A stretch of DNA of 64,000 bases from Cristatella mucedo (taxonomy: Eukaryota > Bryozoa > Phylactolaemata > Cristatellidae). Where the stretch lies: the NCBI GenBank assembly GCA_009760855.2, contig WPIO01000006.1, positions 1,350,001 through 1,414,000 of the forward strand, given 5' to 3'. Every line of letters begins with the position of its first letter. Positions within the stretch are counted from its first letter, which is position 1. The position numbers were made by a program, and so were the translations under genes. Shown piece after piece: positions 32,486-42,172 of the stretch. Under the pieces are notes generated by a model. The model was not told the origin of the DNA. It did no database searches and saw only the letters and a list, made by a program, of their open reading frames with translations.

Positions 32486-33478
32486 CGCCTAGAGAGAGAT
32501 TAAGTTCTCTGAGGGCGCTTTATCAAGTGAATTATTATATATATATATATATATTTATAGCTCAATATAAGTTTTTACGTTGGGATTTTCCCGAGGCCCA
32601 GAAAGCCCCAGTCGCTATGCTAGTTTTTGGGTGTGGTAGCATGAGCTTCACTTCTAGACTCAGCCACTATAATAATCATCTAAAATCTAAAATGTCTTCC
32701 TTGCTTTGCTACTTAAGGCTATCTTCTAGAGAATGTTGAGTTGTCTTTGGAGGAGTGGATGCATGGCGATGCAGCACAGGGCAATCAATATAAGACTTAT
32801 TTTTGTATAGCACCCTGGGAACTTTATCTCTATTCAGGCGCTTCACATATGCCAAGGGGCTCGCGCCCACGACTTCGGCCAGACCGCGGTCGGGGCGAGC
32901 AACTTTAAGTAGGCTCATCACGTGTGCCATTCAAGTGTGCCAGCCACCTTTCGCCTGAGAAAGCATAGCGATGGGGTCACTGAGAACTTCCTCAATATCA
33001 CTATGCTTACCTGTGGTCGGTATTGAATCATCTTACGGAAATGGCTACCGTTTCTGCTCAAGGGAAGCTAAAAAAGCTTAACTGGGAGAGCCTGAGGATG
33101 CGTGCAGTCTGGCGTTCCTTGGCACACAAAACTCGCTGTCTGCAACTAGATGGATTCAAAAGTAAAACCTAAATTTTTGCTCTTGGCGAGCATTTTGTCC
33201 GGCGTCACTGCAGATTTAGATGTCCCAAATTGGTCTCTAGGATTGATCACCACGTCGAGAAATTTCTAGAGCATTTAGCTTAATAAATCTGCACAGTCGC
33301 CTTATAAATAGCTAGGCTTTACTGGTGCCAACTGGCATTATCGCCTAAGGAACCTAAAGTTCAGCCTACTCGGTCTCTATAAAACTTTGGCAGATGACTG
33401 TGCATAAGCCAAGTGAGCTGCATCTATTGTACCTCAGGTTCTCTTCCTCAACTCTGCAACCTCTCTCTGGCGGCAATC

Positions 33479-33538
<60 letters not shown>

Positions 33539-36500
33539 TTTTTTTTTTGATTTTTTTTTATGGCACCGCTGGCTCAGTCGCAGGATTGAAGGTGCAAGTT
33601 TCCAAACCATTAGCATGTAGTGCATCGTTGGCCGGCATAGCCGTGCCAGACGCAAGTCTACCTGAGCAGATCGTTGTGCGGCAGCTTTTGTCAGCCAGAG
33701 GCTCACGCGGGCTCAACCGTGCAACGAGTTCTTCCGATGACGAGCAGTGTCGGCTGCATTTGCAGCTGTCTGCTCCCTCTTCCTGTATATCAGCTGTGCT
33801 CTGATAACCGATGAGTGCCCTTCGGCCTGCCTCGGTCGCAGCCATCTTTACTGTTGCTTTAGAGCTTCGGCCTGTTCATCGGCGCTGCCGTCAATGACAT
33901 CGATGTAGCTTCTGCTGCTATTACACTTGTCATGCAATCTTCCTTCCTCGTAGGTGAGTAGAATCGAGATATTGTCTCAACTGTGCCGCTCGCTCTTTTT
34001 TCGAGACCCCGTCGTCTTCTGCCTACGAAATAATTCCAACAAGGCAATTCGTTTGGCAAGCATGTCAGCTGCTTGTAAGGTCTGCCTGCAACAGCCTGCT
34101 GTCATCTGTAGGCGGGTACTTCGTCAAGAAACTACCAGTGTGGTTCGACTGGATAAAGTACTTGTCTCACATCACCTACGCATTCGCTGGTATGGTTCAG
34201 GTGGAGTTTGCCACGGGAAATTTCAGGTAATGCACTGACAGCACAGTACTTTTTGCCTGTCAGTAAGAAGTTGCTTCTTCCGACTGATCTTGCACTTGCA
34301 CGTTGCCGTGTGCAACATGCAATGCTGAGATAATCCTGGATTTGGATTAATACTCAGAACAGAGAACATGAGCATAAAGATTTCCTGCTACGGTGATTGG
34401 GAGCCCTCTGACCTTTATTGGCTTTCCACCAAGCAACACATTTACTTTAAGATCCTTTCATCCATGTATAGGTCAATTCATTCGCTTGCTTTGCGTTATC
34501 TATCTGAAATATTTACTCATCAGACTTTCCACAGCTCATCCAACTCTGTCCTCTTTGATGTGCAACTAACCAACTTGAAATCCTTAAGTGACATTGCCTG
34601 TGCTTCCTAAGCGATTATAGCCTGAAAGTCTCTTAACAAGTTACATATCGACAACCTCTGACATGACGACATTAATAGCGAAGCAAAAATGCAGTTGTTC
34701 CTCAAAGCATTCGCGTAAATTCTAAAAATAGGCCTCGGTGAGCATAAGTGTACTACAATTGTGAATTTTATTTCAATTTATCATTTTGTGTATGACTCCT
34801 TTCGAGCCAGTCTGAATGACCTAACAAGAGATCTGGCTTACTTAGGATGGTGCATACATATTCAATTTTTATTATTATCACTATTCACGAAGAAGCAATC
34901 AAACAAATTAAATCAAATCAGGGTTTCCCTGTACAACACAGAAGGGGATGGCTGACAGAAAAAGATGGGCAATAGCTAGCCCTAATGCGTGGACAAAAAG
35001 CTGGCTGAAAGAAATTTCAAGACACCCTTGATGAGAACTTCCTTCTTTACCGTAGTATGGTCTCCCATTCATGATACCCTTCTACACCTCCTTATCCAGC
35101 TTCCCTTTTACCTTAGTCTTCACTCGAATTCCAAATGACTTAATCCTGAAGTTTATCTCTAGGTTAATTGAAGCATGGCTACTCCAAAAATTTATGTGTC
35201 TAGATTCCCATTTTCAAGCATTAAAATTCTCTGGTGATCCAGTTTGCTCCTCCTGTTTGGTTGCTGTTAAGAGTGTTGTAACGAGTTTTTCAAAACTTTG
35301 TAGTATTAGATGCTGGGTTTCTATTTTCTATTCGTCTTTTGAAAAAGTCAGACAAAGGAAGGCACAGATAGCCATCTGAAATTGAAACTAGCTTCCCCGC
35401 GATTCTACCTTAATGTGCTTATGCGAGCTGACACTATGCATGCTGCTACTAACCATAATTGCATGCTGACCCTGTGCATGCCAGCCCAAACCATGCTATT
35501 CTTGTTTATTGAATATGCAATCCTAAACCATGTTCTTCTTGTTGTTCATTAAGCATGCTACCACTAAAAAAACTACCATTCGATTATGCTTCCTTTTCTG
35601 CCAATGCAAAGTGTCTAGAAATGGATTAAGCTCTCTGAGGGCACTGTATCAAATGTATTATTATTAATACTATTGAGCTCTGCGTCTGAAGTCTTGGTCG
35701 TAGTTTGCCTTAACTTTAATAATTCTTGATCATGTTAAGTTTGGACTATTTACCTATTTTAAACACCTGAAGTGTAAAAGCAATTAAATAGAATGCAATA
35801 AACCCTCATTTGAGAGTGAGATATCTCGTGCAAGTTTAGATACTGCAGAATTAAAAGAAATTATGGTGCCTAATGAATGAGAAGATTATTATATTGTTTT
35901 CTTCCATAAGAGCAAGAAAGTGTATCTCGAGAGATGGCATTGCTATGATGTCTTTGACTCTTCAAGTATTCAAGGTGAAGTTAATAGTACGTTTCTTCAT
36001 TTGCTCATTTTACACCCACCCTGGTACAATATTTCGGAATCATTTATAATAACTATCCCATCAAATAGTCACAAGTTGGTTTTATTTTCAATTTAAACTT
36101 TATTATCATTTGAGACTGTGTTAAATTCACCAGCACACACTTAATAATCCGTGTGAATTTAAAGTGTATCAACAGGATAGCATATTTAGTGAAGCTGTGC
36201 TGCTGTGCATTCATCTCTGGATCTTAGTGATATCAAGCAGTAGATCGTCCATTGAAGAGTTACTCAGAAATGTTCTATTGTTACAATAACCTCAACCACT
36301 CGTGGAATAGCCTTGGGTATACATTTCAATTATTTATTTGAATGAAAACTAGTCTAATGAAAATTATGAAAAAGTATAATGGGCTCGTACCATACGAAGG
36401 GTTGCAATATTTTGTACAGCTCTATAAATACCTTCTAAATCAGACGCTTTAACTTAACCACCGTAGAAGTATGACTTAAATAAACATCGTATAGTTAGTA

Positions 36501-37213
36501 TTCCATACACTATTGTTTATAATATACTTCAATTGTAAGTTTCTGCCTAGCAGCTTCTTATCTGATGAACAAGAACAGCCAAGAGTTGGGTACATTCAGA
36601 AAATGTTGAATGCATGTTTAACTATTTATTAAGGATCGTGTGTTGAAGTGTTAAAGATATAGAATCAATGACCTACCAAGTGTAGCCATAGGCAAACGAA
36701 GCTATTGAGGATCATATACTGACTGTCTACTTGCACATGAATCAAAGGTTTCATGCCATTATGTGCGTGCATGTGTGTGTATTCTTTCAAAAATAAATAT
36801 TTCATATACAATTTTGAGTTTGAATGGTCTTTCCAAATTACCCAACCGAACCTAGACTAATAGCTTGGTCTATGAAAGCTTGAGTATCAATGTAGATTAC
36901 AATATTTTTGCATAATCCCTCAGTGCTTATGTCCTTCGAGTCTGTAATCTTACTTATAACCTCTTGCAGTTGCATGCCGAAGGACACGACATCATACTGT
37001 ATCTCTTTGTACGGCCCGAACGAACTGGACACGTCTGGCGTGTACACTAACCAAACAGAGATTCCTACATTTCCTGGAAAAGCTGTGATTGATGAAAAAG
37101 AGTTGGTTTGGCCGACTTGGCTTTACGCTTTAGTGCTCCTAGGAATGTCAGTTTTGTATAGACTTTCTGCCTATTTAATATTGAGATTTGTGCGAACTCC
37201 GAAGTTTGTTTAA
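15751..37213 (+). CDS. ABCG half-transporter gene B (complete, 15 predicted exons)
   Basis: This is an ABC transporter of the ABCG/White half-transporter family. Predicted exons: 15751-15794, 16993-17114, 18466-18635, 19400-19505, 19797-19897, 23170-23331, 24817-24910, 25029-25092, 28182-28258, 28795-29045, 29149-29206, 31564-31778, 33863-33953, 34112-34226, 36970-37213. They join in frame to about 637 residues, normal for the family. Motifs: Walker A GPSGAGKTT (about 53-61), Q-loop Gln 97, signature ISGGEKKR (157-164), [14 protein letters not shown] (177-190), switch His 215 in SIHQPSSQ, linker about 288-335, TM1 about 366-384 and TM6 near the C-terminus. It should act as a homodimer or heterodimer in a membrane. 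The start depends on the short first exon, which is less certain than the rest. No frameshift or stop was seen, so the gene looks functional. Confidence 0.92.
15795..16992 (+). other. Gene B intron 1
   Basis: It aligns in patches with the gene C intron 60233-62017, notably around 16200-16300 and 16440-16540. A trinucleotide-like CGCTCTAGTCGCTCTGATCG run is near 15870. No family-like ORF is present. Confidence 0.7.
16993..17114 (+). CDS. Gene B exon 2: first strands and Walker A start
   Basis: The acceptor GACGTTTTAG ends at 16992 and the donor GTAAGT starts at 17115. The exon reads [18 protein letters not shown], then [13 protein letters not shown], the first half of Walker A split by a phase 1 intron. 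Gene C has the same 122 bases with about 13 differences by eye. Confidence 0.92.
17115..18465 (+). other. Gene B intron 2, with (CT)n run
   Basis: An AT-rich intron that splits Walker A. It contains (CT)n at about 18029-18082 and 18096-18112. Parts align loosely with gene C intron 2. Confidence 0.85.
18029..18112. repeat. (CT)n microsatellite
   Basis: Two CT runs separated by a short CCCACCACCCC spacer. Confidence 0.92.
18466..18635 (+). CDS. Gene B exon 3: Walker A second half and Q-loop
   Basis: The acceptor CTACTTCAG ends at 18465 and the donor GTAAGG starts at 18636. The exon reads [19 protein letters not shown] and [20 protein letters not shown]. Length is 170 bases, as in gene C. Confidence 0.95.
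18636..19399 (+). other. Gene B intron 3
   Basis: Its 5' part and the stretch near 19030-19080 align with gene C 63549-64000. No other element is seen. Confidence 0.8.
19400..19505 (+). CDS. Gene B exon 4: helical subdomain start
   Basis: The acceptor ATATTGCAG ends at 19399 and the donor GTAATC starts at 19506. The exon reads [17 protein letters not shown] and ends [11 protein letters not shown], parallel to gene A exon 4 and of equal length (106). Confidence 0.92.
19797..19897 (+). CDS. Gene B exon 5: ABC signature and Walker B
   Basis: The acceptor CGTTTTAG ends at 19796 and the donor GTGAGT starts at 19898. The exon encodes [18 protein letters not shown] and VLLMLD. Length is 101 bases, as in gene A. 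Confidence 0.96.
19898..23169 (+). other. Gene B intron 5
   Basis: A 3.3 kb AT-rich intron with a 93-base tandem duplication at 21864-22049. Nothing else is recognised. Confidence 0.8.
21864..22049. repeat. Two-copy 93-base tandem duplication
   Basis: 21864-21956 and 21957-22049 are near identical, with two visible differences (AACTAAG/ACCTAAG and AAAGCTA/AACGCTA). The unit is divisible by three, so an open frame passes through both copies. Confidence 0.92.
23170..23331 (+). CDS. Gene B exon 6: D-loop and H-loop
   Basis: The acceptor GTGTTTTAG ends at 23169 and the donor GTATGC starts at 23332. The exon encodes [20 protein letters not shown] and [19 protein letters not shown]. Thr replaces the usual Ser in EPTSG. 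Length is 162 bases, as in gene A. Confidence 0.96.
23579..23686. repeat. (AT)n microsatellite
   Basis: AT runs interrupted by two ACCTAAT spacers. Confidence 0.92.
23848..23912 (+). mobile_element. tRNA-derived SINE-like fragment
   Basis: An A-box-like ATGGCGAAGGGCTC near 23857 and a B-box-like GGCTTCAAGTCC at 23891-23902 suggest a tRNA-derived head. No cloverleaf closes convincingly. Confidence 0.35.
24817..24910 (+). CDS. Gene B exon 7: end of nucleotide-binding core
   Basis: The acceptor TTTTTATAG ends at 24816 and the donor GTGAGT starts at 24911. The exon reads [19 protein letters not shown] and NFNPADFM. Length is 94 bases, as in gene A. Confidence 0.94.
25029..25092 (+). CDS. Gene B exon 8: linker helix
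   Basis: The acceptor ATGTGAAG ends at 25028 and the donor GTGAGT starts at 25093. The exon reads [19 protein letters not shown], one codon longer than gene A. The intron before it is only 118 bases, against 2284 in gene A. Confidence 0.82.
25093..28181 (+). other. Gene B intron 8
   Basis: A 3.1 kb AT-rich intron. No repeat family, RNA gene or family-like ORF was recognised. Confidence 0.75.
28182..28258 (+). CDS. Gene B exon 9: variable polar linker
   Basis: The acceptor TTTTTTTTGCAG ends at 28181 and the donor GTAACA starts at 28259. In the frame demanded by its neighbours the exon reads [19 protein letters not shown] and a short remainder. It is half the length of the gene A exon and barely alignable, but phases (2 in, 1 out) are the same. 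Confidence 0.7.
28259..28794 (+). other. Gene B intron 9
   Basis: An ordinary 536-base intron; nothing recognised. Confidence 0.8.
28795..29045 (+). CDS. Gene B exon 10: start of membrane domain, TM1
   Basis: The acceptor CTTTACAG ends at 28794 and the donor GTAAGT starts at 29046. The exon reads [20 protein letters not shown], then [17 protein letters not shown] (TM1), ending SDRLGS. The strong donor contrasts with the poor one at the same codon in gene A. Confidence 0.93.
29149..29206 (+). CDS. Gene B exon 11: TM2
   Basis: The acceptor GTTTGCAG ends at 29148 and the donor GTAAGT starts at 29207. The exon reads [19 protein letters not shown]. Length is 58 bases with phase 1 exit, as in gene A. 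The intron before it is 103 bases. Confidence 0.88.
29621..29682 (+). mobile_element. LINE family A 3' stem-loop, degenerate
   Basis: It resembles the family terminus (CCTAGAAAGAGATT, TTCTCTGAATGCGCTTTATCAA), but the outer stem has mismatches. Confidence 0.6.
30120..30575 (+). mobile_element. LINE family B 3' end
   Basis: The longest copy of this family in the window. A reading near 30267-30290 gives [10 protein letters not shown], the usual tail of CR1/L2-type LINE proteins, then a 3' UTR that ends GAGATGCATTACATTA. Other copies end in (ACATT)n. Confidence 0.7.
30790..30945 (+). mobile_element. LINE family B 3' end, second copy
   Basis: It repeats the stretch GTTGGCTACCGAATGCGTAC through TTTGTGGAGTTACAGACG and an ACATTACATT tail, 330 bases after the previous copy. 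Confidence 0.7.
31564..31778 (+). CDS. Gene B exon 12: TM3 and TM4 start
   Basis: The acceptor GTTCGACAG ends at 31563 and the donor GTAATC starts at 31779. The exon reads [19 protein letters not shown], then [15 protein letters not shown] (TM3), and ends CFAAQ. Length is 215 bases, as in gene A. Confidence 0.95.
32439..32553 (+). mobile_element. Lone LINE A stem-loop inside a (TA)n tract
   Basis: The stem AAAGCGCC (32482-32489) with GGCGCTTT (32514-32521) is intact, followed by ATCAAGTGAATTATT. It is flanked on both sides by TA repeats, without the LINE body seen at other copies. Confidence 0.7.
33481..33534. repeat. (TA)n microsatellite
   Basis: A pure TA dinucleotide run followed by a T-rich stretch. 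Confidence 0.95.
33863..33953 (+). CDS. Gene B exon 13: TM4 end and TM5 start
   Basis: The acceptor TTGCTTTAG ends at 33862 and the donor GTGAGT starts at 33954. The exon reads [19 protein letters not shown], then the start of TM5 ending SSFLV. Length is 91 bases, as in gene A. Confidence 0.93.
34112..34226 (+). CDS. Gene B exon 14: TM5 end and start of extracellular loop
   Basis: The acceptor CATCTGTAG ends at 34111 and the donor GTAATG starts at 34227. The exon reads [20 protein letters not shown], then [11 protein letters not shown], very typical of ABCG proteins. Length is 115 bases, as in gene A. Confidence 0.95.
34227..36969 (+). other. Gene B intron 14
   Basis: A 2.7 kb AT-rich intron with a LINE A 3' UTR and degenerate terminus at about 35400-35680. 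The section 35690-36969 shows nothing recognised. Confidence 0.8.
35400..35680 (+). mobile_element. LINE family A 3' UTR and terminus, degenerate
   Basis: It carries the family's repeated GCATGCTGACACTATGCATG-type 3' UTR motif, then AAAGTGTCTAGAAATGGATT, CTCTCTGAGGGCACTGTATC and an ATT tail. Confidence 0.6.
36970..37213 (+). CDS. Gene B exon 15: large extracellular loop, TM6, stop
   Basis: The acceptor CTCTTGCAG ends at 36969. The exon reads [19 protein letters not shown], with two cysteines and a later NQT sequon in the loop, then [19 protein letters not shown] (TM6), and ends RTPKFV at TAA 37211-37213. Confidence 0.94.
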
Positions 37214-37297
37214 AATTGGAACGTGTTTATTTTAACTTTTTAAGGTTGTAATGCAGGACACAGAAGAATTTGCCAACATTCTTGCTAACTTGATGGC

Positions 37298-37303
37298 AAT
37301 AAA
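37298..37303 (+). promoter_or_regulatory. Poly(A) signal of gene B (AATAAA)
   Basis: A canonical AATAAA lies 85 bases after the gene B stop codon, a normal distance for a short animal 3' UTR. Confidence 0.6.
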
Positions 37304-39484
37304 ATCTCAACAACGAGATCAGATCTTCACTTTTTCGAATCACATTATTGTATTTACCGCGGGATTTTTAAGATAAGCTTTGCGTGCATGTTTGAATTTA
37401 GCAATGTGATTAACTTGTCCATACGTAAGTTTGGTTTCAAAGTCAGAAGATGGCATTGACACCTTATTGGCATTGAGCTGCTAATGCAACTGAGGCGGTA
37501 AATTAAATACTGGGAAACGGAATATTTAGTACCTGTTGATGTAAGGCTCTTTATAAAGCAACCCTAGCTTTCTAAATCCTATACTTCTCCTACCACTCAT
37601 GTCTTTCGTAGTAGCTCTACCAAATCCGTTGTTGTTGTTGAATGGCTTTGCAACGGTAGATTTTCCCATTGCCTGTCCTGGAGACGTCTCCCCGGCGGTG
37701 TGACAGCCACTTAATCCTCCTGAAATTTTGAGTTCAGCTAAAGTACTTTGCATAACCAACCCTACTCGATGTGGTTTGGATTAAACTAATTTTTAAGTTT
37801 TCAGCTGTAATCAGTCATGGATAACGCAGTGTTAATGAATTAATCAACATCAGCTGCACATTCTATTAATTGAAGGCTTGGATATCAAAAGGAATTGTAT
37901 ATATTCCACCAATACTTTTCGCTAGCTAGGCAGTTAAATAAAAGCTCAGATCTGATCCTGTTGCAGATTTTTGCAATTTCCATCATGTTTGAACCGAGTC
38001 CGTCTGAGAGACTGATATCAAGCAAGGAACTAGTGCTTCTCTGCGACACTGTGAATACTAGCATATCAGCTATTGGGTCCACAAGGCTAGTGTTATCCGT
38101 CCGATTGCGAGCTGGAGTGGGTGACCGAGCGAGATCGTCTGCTATTGATGACATTTACATAAGCTGGAAACGAGACTCTTGAGGGGTCTTAAGTTTTTTC
38201 GTGACCGTAGCTCTTCTGTAGACGTCAGTGCCGTAACCGCAATCAAGACGCAATGGCAGTATCTGAAGAAAACAAGGTTGGGTGCAGTCGCACCACACTG
38301 GACAAAGTCGTATTGCTTGTTTTTTCTGGTCACTGCATCCTTTAGATAGCCGTTTTATGGCTCCCATTCCTTACGAGAAGACTGCATGAGTACAAGCCCT
38401 TAAGTGCCTGTTTCAACACACGAAACCCTGAGAGCCCCTTATTAGAGCCCTCTCGCCAAGGCCACTGACTATCATGATGGCTTTTGTAATAGCTTCATGC
38501 CAGTGATGACCAAGAAAGAATGAGTTCAATCAGTCATCGAATGCTCAATGCCGCTAGTCACTCCGCTAGTAGTCTTTAAATTCAATTTAAAGCTGATCAC
38601 TTTAGGCAAAACTAAAGGCTTGAAAACCAAGTCTCTTCTTTGGCCTGGGAAGATATTTCACTTGGCCCATGCATTTAATTGATAGCTGGGTCTCAGCTTT
38701 AACGATGTCAGTTTTTTTATTAAAATAAAATGGACTAGTAGCTAAAATAAAGACTAGCTCTTAATTGCCTGATATGGTTGTCTACATCAGCTGCCTAAAA
38801 GTGTCTGTAGTTCTGCAAGCAAAGTGCTTGACTTCTTGGAATATTAATGTTGACCGGAGCTATTATCTTATCAACAAGGACAGGAGACATCCCAGAAGAA
38901 TGTATGGATGATACTCATGTACTGCGTATGTTTGGCAGCCTTCAGCCGTGGCTACTGAAAAGCGGGACTTTGTCCTTGGTTTGTCGGAGGTGTGAGAACT
39001 TGCTGAGCCTAAGAATTAAGAAAATGTTGTCGACATAGATGGCCATGAGGAAATAAATTAGCGGACGAAGACCTGCATGAGGCGGCATCCAAGACTAGTG
39101 TGCCAGCCAGAAATGAGCTCAGCATAAGCGTGTATGCTGTTTTAAGCAAGAAGAGTACCTGCCGCAACATCCGCATTTACGCAGGGACGCAGAAGAATTC
39201 GCAAAGCGCACCTCCAAACACTGGAAAAATCAATAATTACCAACATACCTGGAAGCATTGCTAGTGATCCTCGGAGAACGAACGCAACTGTATTTCGTGC
39301 ACTATGAATGCTCTCCTGTTTTCCTGGATCGATGACAACAGATCTAATGCTTTCGAGGCCATTTGTCAGCCATTCACCTAGGCAAACCCCTCTAACATTC
39401 GAAGTACCAGCATTGCAGTATTTAACCAAAGCCTGATCGGCGGCCTTCACTGTACTATCCAATGAAGCTGAGGTCTTTGCATTC
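37304..39484. other. Spacer after gene B, with minus-strand open frames
   Basis: No recognised gene. Minus-strand frames at 39142-39480, 38155-38300, 37885-38154 and 37526-37759 look protein-like in composition, and some have plausible splice sites. They match no family I know, and one stop lies between two of them. See findings. Confidence 0.5.
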
Positions 39485-39895
39485 TACTAATTTAATGTAA
39501 CGTATCTCCGTCTGTAACTCTAAAAAGCCATAAAGACCATGTGGCTGTTACGCAGGAGAGTTGTTCTAGCGCACTCACAGCGTAAGCGGCTTTCAGTACG
39601 CATTCGGTAGCCAGCTGACTTCGTCTCAAGCAACGAAAGAGAAATTGAGAAGCATAGCAGAGCCAGGAGAGCAGTTGAGGCAGTGATTAGAGCAAAAGTA
39701 GCCTCTCAGGATCGCTGTAAAGGATGAGCCATAGTTGGCAGCAGGAGAGTAGTTGTCGTTGCTTAAGAATTATGGAAGCAAGTACCACTGGGACCTGCAG
39801 AGCTAAAGCTTCTGTTGCCAACGATCTTTATGCGGAAGAATGGAACAGCTAATTTATTGTCAAAACCTGACCTGAGGGCACGAGGAGGCTGAAAC
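39485..39895 (-). mobile_element. LINE family B 3' end
   Basis: The reverse complement follows the copy at 30160-30575 closely, from the region before the C-terminal protein tail to the end of the 3' UTR (TACGTTACATTAAATTA). Confidence 0.72.
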
Positions 39896-41460
39896 TAGCC
39901 CACTTAGTGCTTGAAGCTTATCTGGTACTCTGCGGCGCCTGTGCATACACTGCTAGAAAGGCGGGTAACAATAGCAGGATGAAGTGGCTGCAATGTCAAC
40001 AACAGGCTGCTTGATGAGTTTTCAGCGGAGTAGAGTGATCCAAGATGGTAGCTTGGAAGCTTTCCTGACTCTGCTGCTAAATTTAAACGTCATGCGTGGG
40101 TGCCGGAAGAACTTTTCTCTTAATGCATGCGAAAATTCCGGCTCCGACCTGCACTGAAACTACCCTACGTTTTCATGGCGAAGTTGAACACTGACAATGC
40201 ATGTACGCTCAGAGTTGTATCATTTATATCGGCATTCTACAATACAATTTTGAGTGACGTAGTATAATATTCAACGACACGTTTATTTTCGACCTAGCTG
40301 ACAAAAAGACGCAAATTTCTGCTGATAAAATTTCAAATATATGCCCCGCTGTGCTAACGTTGCACGCGGTGCAAAGGTAAAGCACACAACTTAGCGTGCT
40401 TAGTCGTAGGGCAAGGTCGTGCAGAACCGATTGCGAGAGCAAGAATAATTACGTCGTCTGCTTGTGCGAAGCTCTACTTCGTCGCGCCGACAGTAGTGAA
40501 GCTCGAAATGAAGCACCCTCTATGCGAACCGAAATAACTCGAGCCAGCCATTGTGGGTCACGTGCTGCCGCCAAGGTTAAGGCGTCAACCAGCTACAGGC
40601 ACGATTTCGGTCATAATTCCGATAATGGCGAAAATGGCCAGGTACTTGAATTGCAGGGGCGCGGAAAGCCATCCAGGGTTTTAGTGCACTGTACGAAACT
40701 CTCCAGTGTAACGCCTACTTTGTGCCTGTTTCTTTGTGGTGTTACAGGAGATGCACTATGTTACATAACTTTCCGAGCTTTTTTGTCGTTAACGAGTTAT
40801 AATTGATCCGCAACAAGAAATAAATGACTAATAGTTAGCCTCGCAAAAGGAATTACGCTACGGCAATTACCCCTGAGCATAACGCGGCATTTACTTAAAC
40901 GCTTGCACTAAACTGTGTAAACTTTAGTTACCACAAATAATGCTGTTTCTTTTTCACGGTGGCTTATGCTCAGAGGCACAAACATACGTTTTTCCGGCTT
41001 GTCTAAATTACCAGGATATACAATAGTTCTATTATTTACCGCGATATATGATATACTAAATCGCTTTACCTGGATACGTCGTGTTTCTATACTTAACCGC
41101 GCTAGTAAAGCAAGGGCCTGACTATTTCGACACTTAACAAAGCTGCTGGGTGATTTTGATTAAATCGGACATAATTAGTCGAGCCTCTGGCCACAGCGGG
41201 ATTTCCCAAATTAAACTGCACAACAATCTGATATACATTTTATTAGAGATGCCACAAACTAATCGCTTGTATACCTGCCGCAACCGTGGCCTCAAAATAG
41301 CGGGCTTTCCAGTCAGCAGATCAGGGGCAACTGTCACCCTTGACCTCTTTTCAGTCAAAGTCTTCAAATTTTTTATGTTCCCTATATGCTGAAAGTGACG
41401 AGGATAAGCTTTACTCGTGAGCAGAACAGTTGCTATGTGAAATTGGATGCATGCAATCAG
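39896..41460. other. Spacer with a short LINE B tail
   Basis: Mostly unrecognised. A short LINE B tail in + orientation lies at about 40684-40780 (GTAACGCC...TGTGGTGTTACAGGAGATGC). The open frame at 40396-40806 runs through that tail and is not called. Confidence 0.6.
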
Positions 41461-41757
41461 GCACCTTTAATTATTTCAAAACTCCGCAAACGTCGGCTTT
41501 TCTGTCTTCTCGCTGACCTGCACTGCCTGCCGATCAAGCAGCGTATCAACTTCGAGGTCACGTGTCACGCACTTGTAGGTCTCTTCACTCACTTACTACC
41601 CTGCCGATCGAAATTTCTCCACCTCCAGGCCAAGCATCGTACCACCCGATGTTCTGACTCTAATCGTTTACCTACACCTCGGACGAACCTCAAATCCTTT
41701 GGAGACCGTGCCTTCAGTGTGCATGCTCCCAAAGCCTGGAACTCTCAATTCGACTGA
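41460..41757 (+). mobile_element. LINE family A, protein C-terminal part
   Basis: It reads LLADLHCLPIKQRINFEV and later RTNLKSFGDRAFSVHAPKAW, the conserved C-terminal end of this LINE's protein. It is abruptly followed by an inverted copy. Confidence 0.8.
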
Positions 41758-41761
41758 CGTA

Positions 41762-41985
41762 ATAACAATAATAATAATAATAATACTTTTGCTATACCAT
41801 CTTCGGAGAACTCAATCTCTTTCTAGTCACTTGGAATTTGCTGTAAAATGAGCACGATTGAGTGGTTAGTAGTAGTGTATGTAAGCACATATAAGCAACA
41901 AGAATAACATGTTTATGGGTAGCCTGCACAGGGTCAGCATGTAAAAATGGTTAGTGGCAGCAGGAACAGTGTCAGCAGGCATAAG
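41762..41985 (-). mobile_element. LINE family A 3' end, inverted
   Basis: It starts with an (AAT)n tail, then a degenerate terminus (GAGAACTCAATCTCTTTCTAG) and the 3' UTR with its GGTCAGCATG repeats, all on the minus strand. Confidence 0.7.
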
Positions 41986-42172
41986 CACATGAAGGACCCT
42001 GTGCATGTCACCCCTAACCATATTATTCATTTTGTTTGTTTGTTTTTCAAGCATGATTTTACTTACTATTCAATTGCATATCACTTTGCAGCAAATGTAA
42101 AGCGCCTAGAAAGAGATTAAGTTCTCTGAGGGCGCTTTATCAAGTGCAATATTATTATTATTATTATTAAGG
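41986..42172 (+). mobile_element. LINE family A 3' end with intact stem-loop
   Basis: The stem AAAGCGCC at 42099-42106 pairs with GGCGCTTT at 42131-42138, followed by (ATT)n. It is head-to-head with the preceding minus-strand copy. Confidence 0.75.

Larger units (their letters stand above)
31779..33862 (+). other. Gene B intron 12, with (TA)n tracts
   Basis: A 2.1 kb intron with (TA)n at about 32439-32481 and 33481-33534, and a LINE A stem-loop between TA runs. The rest is not recognised. Confidence 0.8.

Noticed and set aside
36838-37047. Minus-strand frame over gene B exon 15
   Set aside because: It is the antisense shadow of a well-supported coding exon.
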